Positions 1-6,921 are shown, counted from the stretch's first letter. The stretch is DNA of 11,402 nucleotides from Promethearchaeota archaeon (GCA_016839655.1 JAEOTW010000108.1:1-11402), one strand, 5' to 3'. Numbers and translations: made by a program. The notes: generated by a model not told the origin, from the letters alone.

Positions 1-95
1 ACAAATTAGAAAGGTAATCAACATCTGATTATATTGTCTATTTATATCTATTTATTAGTATAGTTTCTAAACTAGTCAATAGATGTTATGTAAAT

Positions 96-119
96 GAAAA
101 AGAAAAAAAAAGAAAATTA
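96..119 (-). terminator. T-rich terminator after fdhA
   Basis: On the minus strand, just past the fdhA stop codon, the transcript would contain a pyrimidine-rich tract with nine consecutive T and further T4-5 runs. Archaeal RNA polymerase commonly stops at such U-tracts without a strong hairpin. The remaining bases 1-90 show no gene. A 6-bp inverted repeat with a 2-base centre (TAGTTTCTAAACTA, 61-74) is the only visible structure there. Confidence 0.55.
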
Positions 120-125
120 GTATAA

Positions 126-2192
126 TTAAATCTTTTCAATTTTTGCTGCGCATACTTTATATTCTGGGATTTTCGCTATGGGATCGACAGCATTTATCGT
201 AAGAACATTAGCTGGAGCTTCTTCAAAGTGGAATGGAATAAATATTAAACCTTTTTTAACCCGATCTGTTACTTTCGTTTTAATTGTAATTTCTCCACGG
301 CGAGTCTTAACTTTAACTTTCTGTCCATCTACGATATTCATATCAACCGCATCTTGAGGAGAAACTTCAACATATCCTTCAGGAACTCTTGCATTTAAAG
401 TTGCGGATCTTCTACTCATTGTTCCCGTATGATAATGCCAGAGCATCCTTCCCGTCGACAAGATTAGAGGATAATCATTATCAGGTAATTCTGCTGGTTC
501 TTTAAATGGGATTGCATGAAAATGCCCTTTGCCTCTCGAGAATTTGCCGTCTTTATGTAAATAAATAGTTCCAGGGTGATTTTCATCAGGACAAGGCCAT
601 TGAAAACCTTCATCTGTAGCATTTAACCTTTCCCATGTAATTCCACAATATATAGGGGTCACTCTATTTATTTCTGAAAGAATTTCTTTTGGATGGGAAT
701 ATGATAGTCCATCATAACCCATAGCTTTCGCAATTAAGCCAATAATTTCCCAATCATGTTTAGAATTTCCTATAGGAGGAATTACTTGTCTTATCAATTG
801 AATTCTTCTTTCAGTACTGGTGAAAGTTCCATCGGTTTCAGCAAAAGAAGCAGCAGGTAAGACTATATCAGCTAATTCTGTTGTAGGGGTTGGAAAAATA
901 TCTTGCACAACGAGGAATACCTTTTTTAAGCCTTTTCTTACATGATTAATGTCGGGATCGCTCATCATGGGATTTTCTCCCATTACGTACAATCCTTTTA
1001 AATTACCATCACAGGCTTCATTTATCATCTCAGTAACGGTGAGACCAACTTTATCATCCATTTCATTTACATCAATCCCCCATTCTTTTGCCATCTTTTC
1101 ACGTTTATCAGCCTCAACAACCTTTTGATAACCAGAAAATACATTCGATAATGCTCCAAGATCACACGCACCTTGAACATTTTGTTGTCCCCGTAAAGGA
1201 TTGACACCCGTACCCCATTTTCCCATATTTCCGCATAACATTTGAAGATTTGCAGTGCTTTTAACATTGTCTACACCTGTAGTGTGCTGTGTTATTCCCA
1301 TCGAATATATCAAGGATACTGCTTTTCCGTTTCCAATAATTCTTGCTGCATCAATAATCTTTTCTTTTTTAACACCAGTTATTTCAGCTGCTTTCTCTGG
1401 AGTCATTTTCATGACTTCTTCTTTAAATTCTTCAAAATTCTCACAGTAATTGTCAATAAATTCTTTATCATAAAGATTTTCTTTTATAATAACATTCATC
1501 ATGCCATTCATAAGTGCTACATCCGTTCCAGGTCTCTGGTTCATCTCAATACCATCATGATCTGTTGCCAATTCAGATAAAGGAATGGTACGAGGATCTG
1601 CGACAATGATTTTTGCGCCTTTAGATAAAGCGGTTAATACTCTTTTTCCTATGAGGGGATGTTGTTCATTAGTATTAGATCCAGTAATGAAAATAACATC
1701 AGCATCTGCAATTTCATCAATGGAATTAGTCATGGCACCAGATCCAAAAGCAGCAGCTAATCCAGCAACTGTGGAAGAGTGACATAGCCTTGCACAGTGA
1801 TCTATATTATTAGTTTTGAATACGGTTCTAGCAAATTTTTGCATAACATAATTTTCTTCATTTGTGCATTTTGCAGAACTTAAAAATCCGAGTACCCTCT
1901 TATTTCCGGGATTTTCCTCCATTATCTTTTTAAAGTTCTCAGCAATGTAGCTTATCGCCTCATCCCAACTTACTTCTACTAACGTTCCATTTTTTCTGAT
2001 CATGGGTTCAATAAGCCTATCCGGATGATGGATGAATTCATGGACATTCCACCCTTTGATACACAATTTTCCTAGTCCCGGATTAAATCCATCTCGGACT
2101 GGTTTGGTATCAACAATTTTTCCATCCTGAACTTTTAAATATATTTGGCAACCTGTACCACAATACACACAAGTCGTTTTTACTTTCTCCAC
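126..2192 (-). CDS. fdhA: Formate dehydrogenase catalytic (alpha) subunit, molybdopterin and [4Fe-4S], cysteine type
   Basis: Catalyses reversible formate oxidation to CO2, passing two electrons through a [4Fe-4S] cluster; cytoplasmic, with no signal peptide or Tat motif visible. The N-terminal cluster ligands are C8, C11, C15 and C44, followed by K46, the usual electron-relay lysine. The active-site segment CARLCHSSTVAGL places C137 as the Mo/W ligand (selenocysteine in E. coli FdhF) and H138 next to it. R334 in NPLRGQQNVQGACD corresponds to the catalytic arginine of E. coli FdhF. The C-terminal dinucleotide-binding domain (about residues 575-688) is complete, with STGRMLWHYHTGTMSRRS. The length of 688 residues matches methanogen FdhA. 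The start is GTG: the Shine-Dalgarno site GGGAGGT lies 8 bases upstream and the hdrB stop ends one base before it. It is the last gene of hdrC-hdrB-fdhA, so its electrons probably go to HdrBC. No FdhB is adjacent. Nitrate reductase and NuoG-like relatives are less likely given the FdhF-type active-site strings. Confidence 0.95.
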   Translation of the reverse strand: MEKVKTTCVYCGTGCQIYLKVQDGKIVDTKPVRDGFNPGLGKLCIKGWNVHEFIHHPDRLIEPMIRKNGTLVEVSWDEAISYIAENFKKIMEENPGNKRVLGFLSSAKCTNEENYVMQKFARTVFKTNNIDHCARLCHSSTVAGLAAAFGSGAMTNSIDEIADADVIFITGSNTNEQHPLIGKRVLTALSKGAKIIVADPRTIPLSELATDHDGIEMNQRPGTDVALMNGMMNVIIKENLYDKEFIDNYCENFEEFKEEVMKMTPEKAAEITGVKKEKIIDAARIIGNGKAVSLIYSMGITQHTTGVDNVKSTANLQMLCGNMGKWGTGVNPLRGQQNVQGACDLGALSNVFSGYQKVVEADKREKMAKEWGIDVNEMDDKVGLTVTEMINEACDGNLKGLYVMGENPMMSDPDINHVRKGLKKVFLVVQDIFPTPTTELADIVLPAASFAETDGTFTSTERRIQLIRQVIPPIGNSKHDWEIIGLIAKAMGYDGLSYSHPKEILSEINRVTPIYCGITWERLNATDEGFQWPCPDENHPGTIYLHKDGKFSRGKGHFHAIPFKEPAELPDNDYPLILSTGRMLWHYHTGTMSRRSATLNARVPEGYVEVSPQDAVDMNIVDGQKVKVKTRRGEITIKTKVTDRVKKGLIFIPFHFEEAPANVLTINAVDPIAKIPEYKVCAAKIEKI

Positions 2193-2193
2193 T

Positions 2194-3084
2194 TTACATT
2201 ACCTCCCATACTTTTATTTCTGGTTTAATTCTATGTGTTTTATATCCAATTTCATCCAAACTCTTACCCATGGCTAATCCTATCAATTCAACCGCGTACA
2301 TTACAGGAATTTTAGAATCTTTGAGTTCAGGATAATCCCTCGATGCCATAATCTGTCCCATATCAAATTGTATAAAGCAAAAAGGACATCCAGTACTTAA
2401 AATGTGTGCTCCAGTATGATTTTTTATATCGAGTAGTTTATTTGCAATACATTTATTATTAGCTTCTTTATCACCAACTAAATTTAATGCAACACCACAG
2501 CAATCCACCTTAGTTATATAATCGACTGCGGTGGCTCCCAACGCTGAAACAAATTTATCGTATTCTTGTGGATCAGTGGGGTCATCATATTTAAGAATCT
2601 CATCTGGCATCAGTAAATGGCACCCAGGATGACTCGCAACTTTTAAACCATGTAAAGGCTTTTTAACTTTACTCTTTAAATTCTCATATCCTAGATCTTC
2701 CTTAATTACCTGCATTAGATGTTTAACCTTAACGGTACCTTTATACTCTTTACCGATTTCCTTTAATACATTATTTACAGCAGCTTTTAATTCTACACTC
2801 TTTTGTAATTTTGCGTTAGTTATTGCTAAGGTATTTAAACAACCGTTACAAAGCGTCATAATGTCCATTCCTTTCTCTTCAGCAATTGCTAAATTTCTTG
2901 CAGCAACAGCTAACCAGAAATAATGATTTGCCCCTTCAAGCTGAACTGGATCTGGACAACAAGAAAACTGTTCTTCTTCCTGCAGCTCGATCCCTATTTC
3001 AGGAAGAATATCTAAAGCAAGTTTTTCCACATTTGGTAACTTAGCTGGTATAGTACACCCTTTAAAAAATAGATATTTAGGCAT
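2194..3084 (-). CDS. hdrB: Heterodisulfide reductase-type subunit B (two CCG domains)
   Basis: HdrB-family proteins hold the noncubane [4Fe-4S] clusters at which disulfides such as CoM-S-S-CoB are reduced. Both CCG motifs are complete: C10-x31-C42C43-x35-C79-x2-C82 and C155-x39-C195C196-x36-C233-x2-C236, fitting the family pattern CX31-39CCX35-36CXXC. The length of 296 residues is normal for HdrB, and there is no membrane segment. The ATG is preceded by GGAGGTT with 9 bases between. hdrC ends 3 bases upstream and fdhA begins 1 base downstream, so the three are surely co-transcribed. The family role is certain. The actual substrate is unknown, because an organism without methanogenesis would need another disulfide or thiol acceptor, or would use the subunit only as an electron conduit. 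Confidence 0.93.
   Translation of the reverse strand: MPKYLFFKGCTIPAKLPNVEKLALDILPEIGIELQEEEQFSCCPDPVQLEGANHYFWLAVAARNLAIAEEKGMDIMTLCNGCLNTLAITNAKLQKSVELKAAVNNVLKEIGKEYKGTVKVKHLMQVIKEDLGYENLKSKVKKPLHGLKVASHPGCHLLMPDEILKYDDPTDPQEYDKFVSALGATAVDYITKVDCCGVALNLVGDKEANNKCIANKLLDIKNHTGAHILSTGCPFCFIQFDMGQIMASRDYPELKDSKIPVMYAVELIGLAMGKSLDEIGYKTHRIKPEIKVWEVM
2201..2207 (-). promoter_or_regulatory. Shine-Dalgarno site that fixes the GTG start of fdhA
   Basis: GGGAGGT on the minus strand lies inside the end of hdrB, 8 bases before the GTG at 2192. No in-frame ATG precedes the cluster-binding CVYCGTGC string at the N-terminus. The site therefore supports the GTG start and translational coupling with hdrB. 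Confidence 0.75.
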
Positions 3085-3087
3085 AAT

Positions 3088-3570
3088 TTAAGCAACCTCC
3101 GTTTTAAAAGCAGTTCTTTCTGCAATTATTCTTAATTCTTTAATTACATTCTCATTTGCAGATAATTCTTTTAAGCCTATTTTTTTCCTGTCAGCATTAA
3201 CTTTAGCACCAGTTTCATACGCAATGCCCGTATTTAAGACTTGTTTTGCTAAAGCATAAACAGAACTTGGAGCTAAACCTCTCTGATAAGATAACTGTTT
3301 CAAGTTCGTAAATACTTCAGCGGGTTCCGCATCTTGAGGGCATACCATGATGCATTTTTCACAATTACTACACATCCACACATCTTTCAATGTTGTAGAT
3401 TCTTCTGCTCCATAGAGCTGTGAAATGAAAGCATCTTCAATATTATATCTACTGACATTCATAGTGACGGGACAAAATAAAGCACAGGCCGAACATTTAA
3501 AACAGACAGCAACTTCAGGGTTTTTTTCTATTATTTCATCCTTATCGTATTTTATTCTAATTACTTCCAT
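3088..3570 (-). CDS. hdrC: Heterodisulfide reductase-type subunit C, 2x[4Fe-4S]
   Basis: A small ferredoxin-like subunit that carries electrons from HdrA or a dehydrogenase to HdrB. Two classical cluster motifs are visible: C23-x2-C26-x2-C29-x3-C33-P and C67-x2-C70-x2-C73-x3-C77-P. The remaining C-terminal part (about residues 80-160) is helical in character, as in HdrC. The length of 160 residues is somewhat short but within the soluble HdrC range, and there is no membrane anchor, so it is HdrC rather than the membrane HdrE/D type. It is the first gene of the minus-strand operon. The ATG has no good Shine-Dalgarno site, and a TATA-like box about 40 bases upstream suggests a very short leader. 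HdrA is not in the window. Confidence 0.92.
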   Translation of the reverse strand: MEVIRIKYDKDEIIEKNPEVAVCFKCSACALFCPVTMNVSRYNIEDAFISQLYGAEESTTLKDVWMCSNCEKCIMVCPQDAEPAEVFTNLKQLSYQRGLAPSSVYALAKQVLNTGIAYETGAKVNADRKKIGLKELSANENVIKELRIIAERTAFKTEVA

Positions 3571-3604
3571 AAAATTTCTACACTTCTTTAATGTGATTTT
3601 TTGT

Positions 3605-3618
3605 TAAAATATTTAATA
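3605..3618 (-). promoter_or_regulatory. Probable TATA box for the hdrC-hdrB-fdhA operon
   Basis: The minus strand reads TATTAAATATTTTA about 40 bases before the hdrC ATG. Archaeal spacing of roughly 25 bases from box to start would put transcription near 3585, leaving a leader of only about 15 bases. This is inferred from pattern only. Confidence 0.4.
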
Positions 3619-3726
3619 TGTATTCTAATAAGTAATCCAATTTAAGCTATTAGATTAGACCATTCAGTTAGACAAGTTTATAGGATACTGATAACTTCTA
3701 AATTTGAACCAAAAATTTTTTACTGC

Positions 3727-3798
3727 TAGAATTTTCTATCCTTTCTCTTCATGAGAGTTCGGATTTCGAACTATTGAATAATTATCGGTTCGATAATT
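3727..3798. promoter_or_regulatory. Cluster of inverted repeats between divergent hdrC and fdhC, possible operator region
   Basis: Three inverted repeats lie in the divergent intergenic region. TAGAA-TT-TTCTA is at 3727-3738. AGTTCG-N5-CGAACT is at 3756-3772. AATTATCG-GTT-CGATAATT, a perfect 8-bp arm, is at 3780-3798. The ten-base string GAATTTTCTA also recurs at 3729 and 3801. They sit upstream of the likely fdhC TATA box and about 110 bases or more from the hdrC box, where an archaeal dimeric regulator could bind. No known operator is recognised. The rest of the 350-base gap (3571-3920) holds the two TATA boxes and an A12 tract in the fdhC leader. Confidence 0.35.
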
Positions 3799-3840
3799 TT
3801 GAATTTTCTAAGAGCCGTTATCAAAATTCTGGTAAAAAAA

Positions 3841-3850
3841 TTTAAAAATA
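3841..3850 (+). promoter_or_regulatory. Probable TATA box for fdhC
   Basis: TTTAAAAATA preceded by a purine-rich stretch resembles archaeal BRE plus box A. Transcription would begin near 3870, giving a leader of about 50 bases that contains an A12 tract (3892-3903) and the ribosome site GAGG at 3910-3913, 7 bases before the ATG. Confidence 0.4.
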
Positions 3851-3920
3851 AACCATAATTCCTTTTTGCATTCTTTAATAAAAGAATAATTAAAAAAAAA
3901 AAATAAAAAGAGGATAAATT

Positions 3921-5033
3921 ATGTCTTGTATAGATCCTACAATTAATGCTATTTCGAATGCGGGATCTGGTAAAACCAAACAATCATTTGCAGTTAACTT
4001 ACTTACGGGTTGGAATGCAGGAGCGTTCATTGCTATAGGTGCCACACTAGCAACTATTTCGGCCATAAAAGTAAGTGCGGCTTGGAGTAATTTTATCTTT
4101 GCGGCAGTGTTCCCCATTGGTCTTATCGGTATTATCTTTATGGGAGGAGCCGATCTCTTTACTGGAGATTGCATGATTACCCCTTTAGCATGTTACACGC
4201 GAAAGTCAAAAATGAATGAAGTATTTAGAAATTGGTTTTTAGCTCTTGGAGGAAATCTGATAGGATCCATTTGTTGGGCTTGGATTGTTGCCTTTTCTTT
4301 AATATATGGAGGGAGTATAACGGCAGGTGCTGCTACTAAAGCGATCGCTGTGGCAAATGGAAAAGTTGCATTAGTGGGGCAAGATTTCATTGGTGGATTT
4401 TCCGTGATGGTATTTAAAGGTATAATCTGTAATTTATTGGTTAATTTTGCGATATATCAAGCCACTAAATCTAATGAAAATCTAATGGCAAAAGTGTTCA
4501 ACATATGGTTTCCTATAATGGCATTCGTCATGGTTGGATCCGAGCACCTTATAGCGAATATGTTCTTCATACCTGTTGGAATCTTCTCAGGAGCTCCGAT
4601 AACGTGGACTCAGACCTTCATTTCCAATTTTCTACCAGTCTTATTAGGAAACATGATTGGGGGATATGTATTCATGGGATTGAATTATTGGTTTACAACT
4701 GGAAGCCATGATGTCAACGATCCCGAAGGAACCGTACATTCTGATGCAAAACGTATAGGGAGAGCTATTAAAATGTTAGTTCCCTTAATAATCGGTTTTG
4801 TAATTTTAGCTTTAGCCTATATCATTGTACCCGCAGGAATCTCCATGATTATGGAAATAGGTATTACACCAACTGATGGCTATGCACGTATAGACTTAAT
4901 GCAACCTGCAAATCTAATGCTAGGTAATGTGATGACAACTGTCATAATTCCGGTTGTAATTATTGTATATACGATTCTAATAAGTATAGTATTAAGAATA
5001 GTGTTCAGAAAAGCCGTAAAACTTAGAAAATAG
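3921..5033 (+). CDS. fdhC: Formate/nitrite transporter (FNT) family channel with C-terminal membrane extension
   Basis: FNT proteins are pentameric membrane channels that move formate or related small anions. Family signatures are clear: GGADLFTGDCMITP (about residues 75-88), RNWFLALGGNLIGS (103-116), GIICNLLVNFAIY (167-179) and GSEHLIANMFFIPVG (206-220). H209 in the last one matches the central pore histidine H209 of E. coli FocA. Six core helices end near residue 258. The protein is 370 residues long, against roughly 280 for most family members. The extra part (about 261-370) has a polar linker, a hydrophobic segment at about 284-308, an outside or inside loop with charged residues, and another at about 334-362, ending in a basic tail. 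It starts at an ATG with GAGG 7 bases upstream. It lies divergent to hdrC-hdrB-fdhA, which argues for formate as substrate. Direction of transport (export in syntrophy or uptake) cannot be read from sequence. Confidence 0.93.
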   Translation: MSCIDPTINAISNAGSGKTKQSFAVNLLTGWNAGAFIAIGATLATISAIKVSAAWSNFIFAAVFPIGLIGIIFMGGADLFTGDCMITPLACYTRKSKMNEVFRNWFLALGGNLIGSICWAWIVAFSLIYGGSITAGAATKAIAVANGKVALVGQDFIGGFSVMVFKGIICNLLVNFAIYQATKSNENLMAKVFNIWFPIMAFVMVGSEHLIANMFFIPVGIFSGAPITWTQTFISNFLPVLLGNMIGGYVFMGLNYWFTTGSHDVNDPEGTVHSDAKRIGRAIKMLVPLIIGFVILALAYIIVPAGISMIMEIGITPTDGYARIDLMQPANLMLGNVMTTVIIPVVIIVYTILISIVLRIVFRKAVKLRK

Positions 5034-5051
5034 AAAAGAAATACTACAACA

Positions 5052-5071
5052 TTTTTTTTTATTATTATCTT
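5052..5071 (+). terminator. T9 tract after fdhC, possible (leaky) terminator
   Basis: Nine T at 5052-5060, 3 bases before ATTATCTT, lie in the 61-base gap between fdhC and the next gene. The same arrangement recurs after that next gene. Because the following start codon is so close, the signal may be a partial terminator or a processing site rather than an absolute stop. Confidence 0.4.
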
Positions 5072-5094
5072 AAAAATTAAATATAGGATGCATT

Positions 5095-5547
5095 ATGTCG
5101 CAAGAAACAAAAGATAGGAAACAAGCTTTTAAAAAGATATCTATGATTTTAATAATTTTACTTGCAATCTTTATTATTCTCTCCGTTATCCTAGGTCTGA
5201 TTTTTCCATTAGAAAAGGTCACCGCATTAATTATAACTTGCACAATAATTATTGGGGTTATAGTTATTGGATACTTGTATTACGGTCTTTTTAGGTTTGA
5301 GATTGTAAAGGCAACATCTGTAAACAAAATTATTGAAAAAAATTATAGAATTATCTTTATTTTGATAACAATTTTGACGTTAGTCGGTACAGGTTGTTTT
5401 TTTCTGGACTTATATCTAGTCGCAGGTGATATGACCCTACTTACTTGGGGAAGTTTTATATTAGGATTCATGGCTTTAATAATTTTAGGAATAGTAGCTG
5501 TTATCGGATTCTTTAAAATAGCGGAGGAAATAAAAGCGCAATTGTAA
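5095..5547 (+). CDS. Small four-helix membrane protein, unknown function
   Basis: Not recognised as a known family. The 150 residues contain four hydrophobic segments at about 15-37, 43-65, 84-106 and 115-141. A basic, hydrophilic N-terminus (MSQETKDRKQAFKK) and an acidic/basic tail (KIAEEIKAQL) are both expected on the cytoplasmic side. Helices are rich in Ile and Leu with few polar residues; D105, D112 and C101 lie in or near the third helix. The ATG context AGGATGCATTATG closely matches that of fdhC (AGGATAAATTATG), so both starts use the same weak ribosome-site layout. It follows fdhC by 61 bases on the same strand and could be an accessory of the channel or of energy coupling, which is inference from position only. 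A separate promoter is not evident, as the TATA-like AAATATA lies too near the ATG. Confidence 0.75.
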   Translation: MSQETKDRKQAFKKISMILIILLAIFIILSVILGLIFPLEKVTALIITCTIIIGVIVIGYLYYGLFRFEIVKATSVNKIIEKNYRIIFILITILTLVGTGCFFLDLYLVAGDMTLLTWGSFILGFMALIILGIVAVIGFFKIAEEIKAQL

Positions 5548-5570
5548 TTTTTTTTTTTTAACATTATCTT
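5548..5570 (+). terminator. T12 tract directly after the four-helix membrane protein gene
   Basis: Twelve consecutive T follow immediately on the TAA codon, and ATTATCTT follows after 3 bases, as after fdhC. This is the strongest T-tract on the plus strand of the window and probably ends the fdhC transcript. Confidence 0.6.
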
Positions 5571-5639
5571 TTTAAATATTTTTTATTTTATCTATCTAAA
5601 ATTATTGTTTTTAATACAACCACTGGGATTAATTAAGAG

Positions 5640-5655
5640 TTATTTATTTATTTAA
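5640..5655 (+). promoter_or_regulatory. Probable TATA box for the 292-residue unknown gene
   Basis: TTATTTATTTATTTAA lies about 25 bases before the cluster of ATG codons at 5665, 5674 and 5677. Normal spacing would start transcription at about 5672-5678, implying a leaderless message beginning at the second or third ATG. Confidence 0.35.
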
Positions 5656-5664
5656 ACAACATAA

Positions 5665-6543
5665 ATGATTATAATGATGGAAAATATTAAAACTCGAAAT
5701 GCCATTGTTCAACAATCGATAAAAGAATATCAGGTTCTTTTTAGATATCGCCCTGAGGATTATGGTTATTGGAATGAAAAAAGTGAAAAAGGTTTAACTC
5801 ACTGTTATATTAAAGACGATGGGGAATTAATACCTTGGGTGGGGGAAAATATTTTAAAATCCTTTAATGAGGTCACATTAAACATTAAAGATGATACTTT
5901 TGACTCAAAATTTAAGAAAATGAGAGTTGCAAAGCGCGCTCCAAATTATTGGAGATTTTATTATACCACTGAACGAATAGTTGCAACCATTCCTTATGGA
6001 AAAACCTTAAAGATAGGAGATGCCGCCGAATTGTTTAAAAACACGTTAAAGCGACAACTTCACAAAAATCAGTATATTGTCACTCACTTACCTCATTCCA
6101 TGCTCGCTGGGATTGTATTAAGGTTACAAGTGGGAAAATCGAAATGCAAACATATCGCTTTCGTGTATAAAAATAAATTAGTATCTCAAGATAGAATAGT
6201 CAATTATACATTGTATTTTTTTGAATATGGGGACTCAATTCAATCAGAAAAATTTTGTTTAAAAGTTAAAAATTTAGCATGTAATCTCCAACTAAAATTA
6301 CTTCCAATAGCTAAAGAAAATAAGTTAATTTCTAACACTGATATGGAACTTATTCGATCCGAGGTATCTAAAAACTTAAAAAACAATAAGTTTGAAATAA
6401 GCTCAAGTAGAGAAAAATTTAGAGATTTTACGATAAAAACATTGTATGTTGGGGGAATGCCAAATCCAATTTTTCCTAGATCAAGCAGTAATATACCCTC
6501 CTTTCAAAGTGTTTATCGAGATAAATATCATCGTTATTCTTAA
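5665..6543 (+). CDS. Hypothetical soluble basic protein, unknown function
   Basis: I do not recognise this 292-residue protein. It has no signal peptide, membrane helix, cysteine cluster or nucleotide-binding motif. The first half is rich in aromatic residues (YRPEDYGYWNEKS at about 28-40, APNYWRFYYTTER at about 92-104), followed by a Lys/Leu-rich region with LFKNTLKRQLHKNQYIVTHL (about 123-142). An amphipathic Lys-rich stretch lies at about 197-243, and the Ser/Pro/Arg tail (about 265-292) looks disordered. Overall it is strongly basic, so binding to nucleic acid or acidic partners is possible but unproven. Three ATG codons (5665, 5674, 5677) could start it. No Shine-Dalgarno site is visible, and the TATA box position favours 5674 or 5677 as a leaderless start. 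Codon use resembles its neighbours. It stands alone between a T12 tract and a 378-base gap, so no operon partner informs its role. Confidence 0.7.
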   Translation: MIIMMENIKTRNAIVQQSIKEYQVLFRYRPEDYGYWNEKSEKGLTHCYIKDDGELIPWVGENILKSFNEVTLNIKDDTFDSKFKKMRVAKRAPNYWRFYYTTERIVATIPYGKTLKIGDAAELFKNTLKRQLHKNQYIVTHLPHSMLAGIVLRLQVGKSKCKHIAFVYKNKLVSQDRIVNYTLYFFEYGDSIQSEKFCLKVKNLACNLQLKLLPIAKENKLISNTDMELIRSEVSKNLKNNKFEISSSREKFRDFTIKTLYVGGMPNPIFPRSSSNIPSFQSVYRDKYHRYS

Positions 6544-6921
6544 ACCATTATTGTTAAATCATATTATTTGATTCACCTGAACTATAGGTTTGTTCATTGC
6601 TTCTAATAACTAATAAATTATAACTCAAATTTATTTAATTAGATTAACTCATTAAGCAAAATGTGAAAAAATCTTTATTTATTATTCTCTCTAATTAAAT
6701 GTGGAGATCTTATCAATTATCCTGTAAAGTTATAGGAAAAAGTTGCTAGCTGGAATTTAATTGCAACAAAAGAAAGGATAAAATCTTCCTATTTTTTCAT
6801 TTTTTATTAATACTTCAATTATAGAATTTAATTTTAATCATTAATCTTGAAAACAATGCATAATGTTTGAAATTAAAACAAAAACATAAATTCTTATAAT
6901 ATTTGAATCCTATTTCTCCTT
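6544..6921. other. Gene-free stretch upstream of hypE with small hairpins
   Basis: No coding frame or tRNA is apparent on either strand. Visible structures are TCCTGTA-AAGT-TATAGGA (6720-6737, 7 bp with one G-T pair), GTTGC...GCAAC (6742-6767, 5-bp arms), and AGGA...TCCT (6775-6790) followed by T6 at 6792-6797. The last could act as a terminator. Whether the hairpins form part of a small RNA, a long leader or nothing at all cannot be told from one sequence. Confidence 0.4.
6894..6903 (+). promoter_or_regulatory. Probable TATA box for hypE-hypD
   Basis: TTATAATATT is centred about 24 bases before the hypE ATG. The 20 bases before that ATG are pyrimidine-rich with no Shine-Dalgarno site. Together these indicate a leaderless transcript starting at or next to the ATG. 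Confidence 0.5.

Noticed and set aside
1242..1782. Plus-strand open frames opposite fdhA
   Set aside because: They are antisense shadows of a strongly conserved gene: low-complexity, cysteine/phenylalanine-rich translations with no motif or ribosome site.
3780..3798. CGGTTCGATAA resembles a tRNA T-loop
   Set aside because: No acceptor, anticodon or D-arm can be built around it, and the flanks are far too AT-rich for a tRNA. The string is better explained as one half of an inverted repeat.
3771..4390. Minus-strand open frames opposite the fdhC start and first half
   Set aside because: They overlap the unmistakable FNT coding sequence in antisense and have no family features; one only extends into the AT-rich promoter region.
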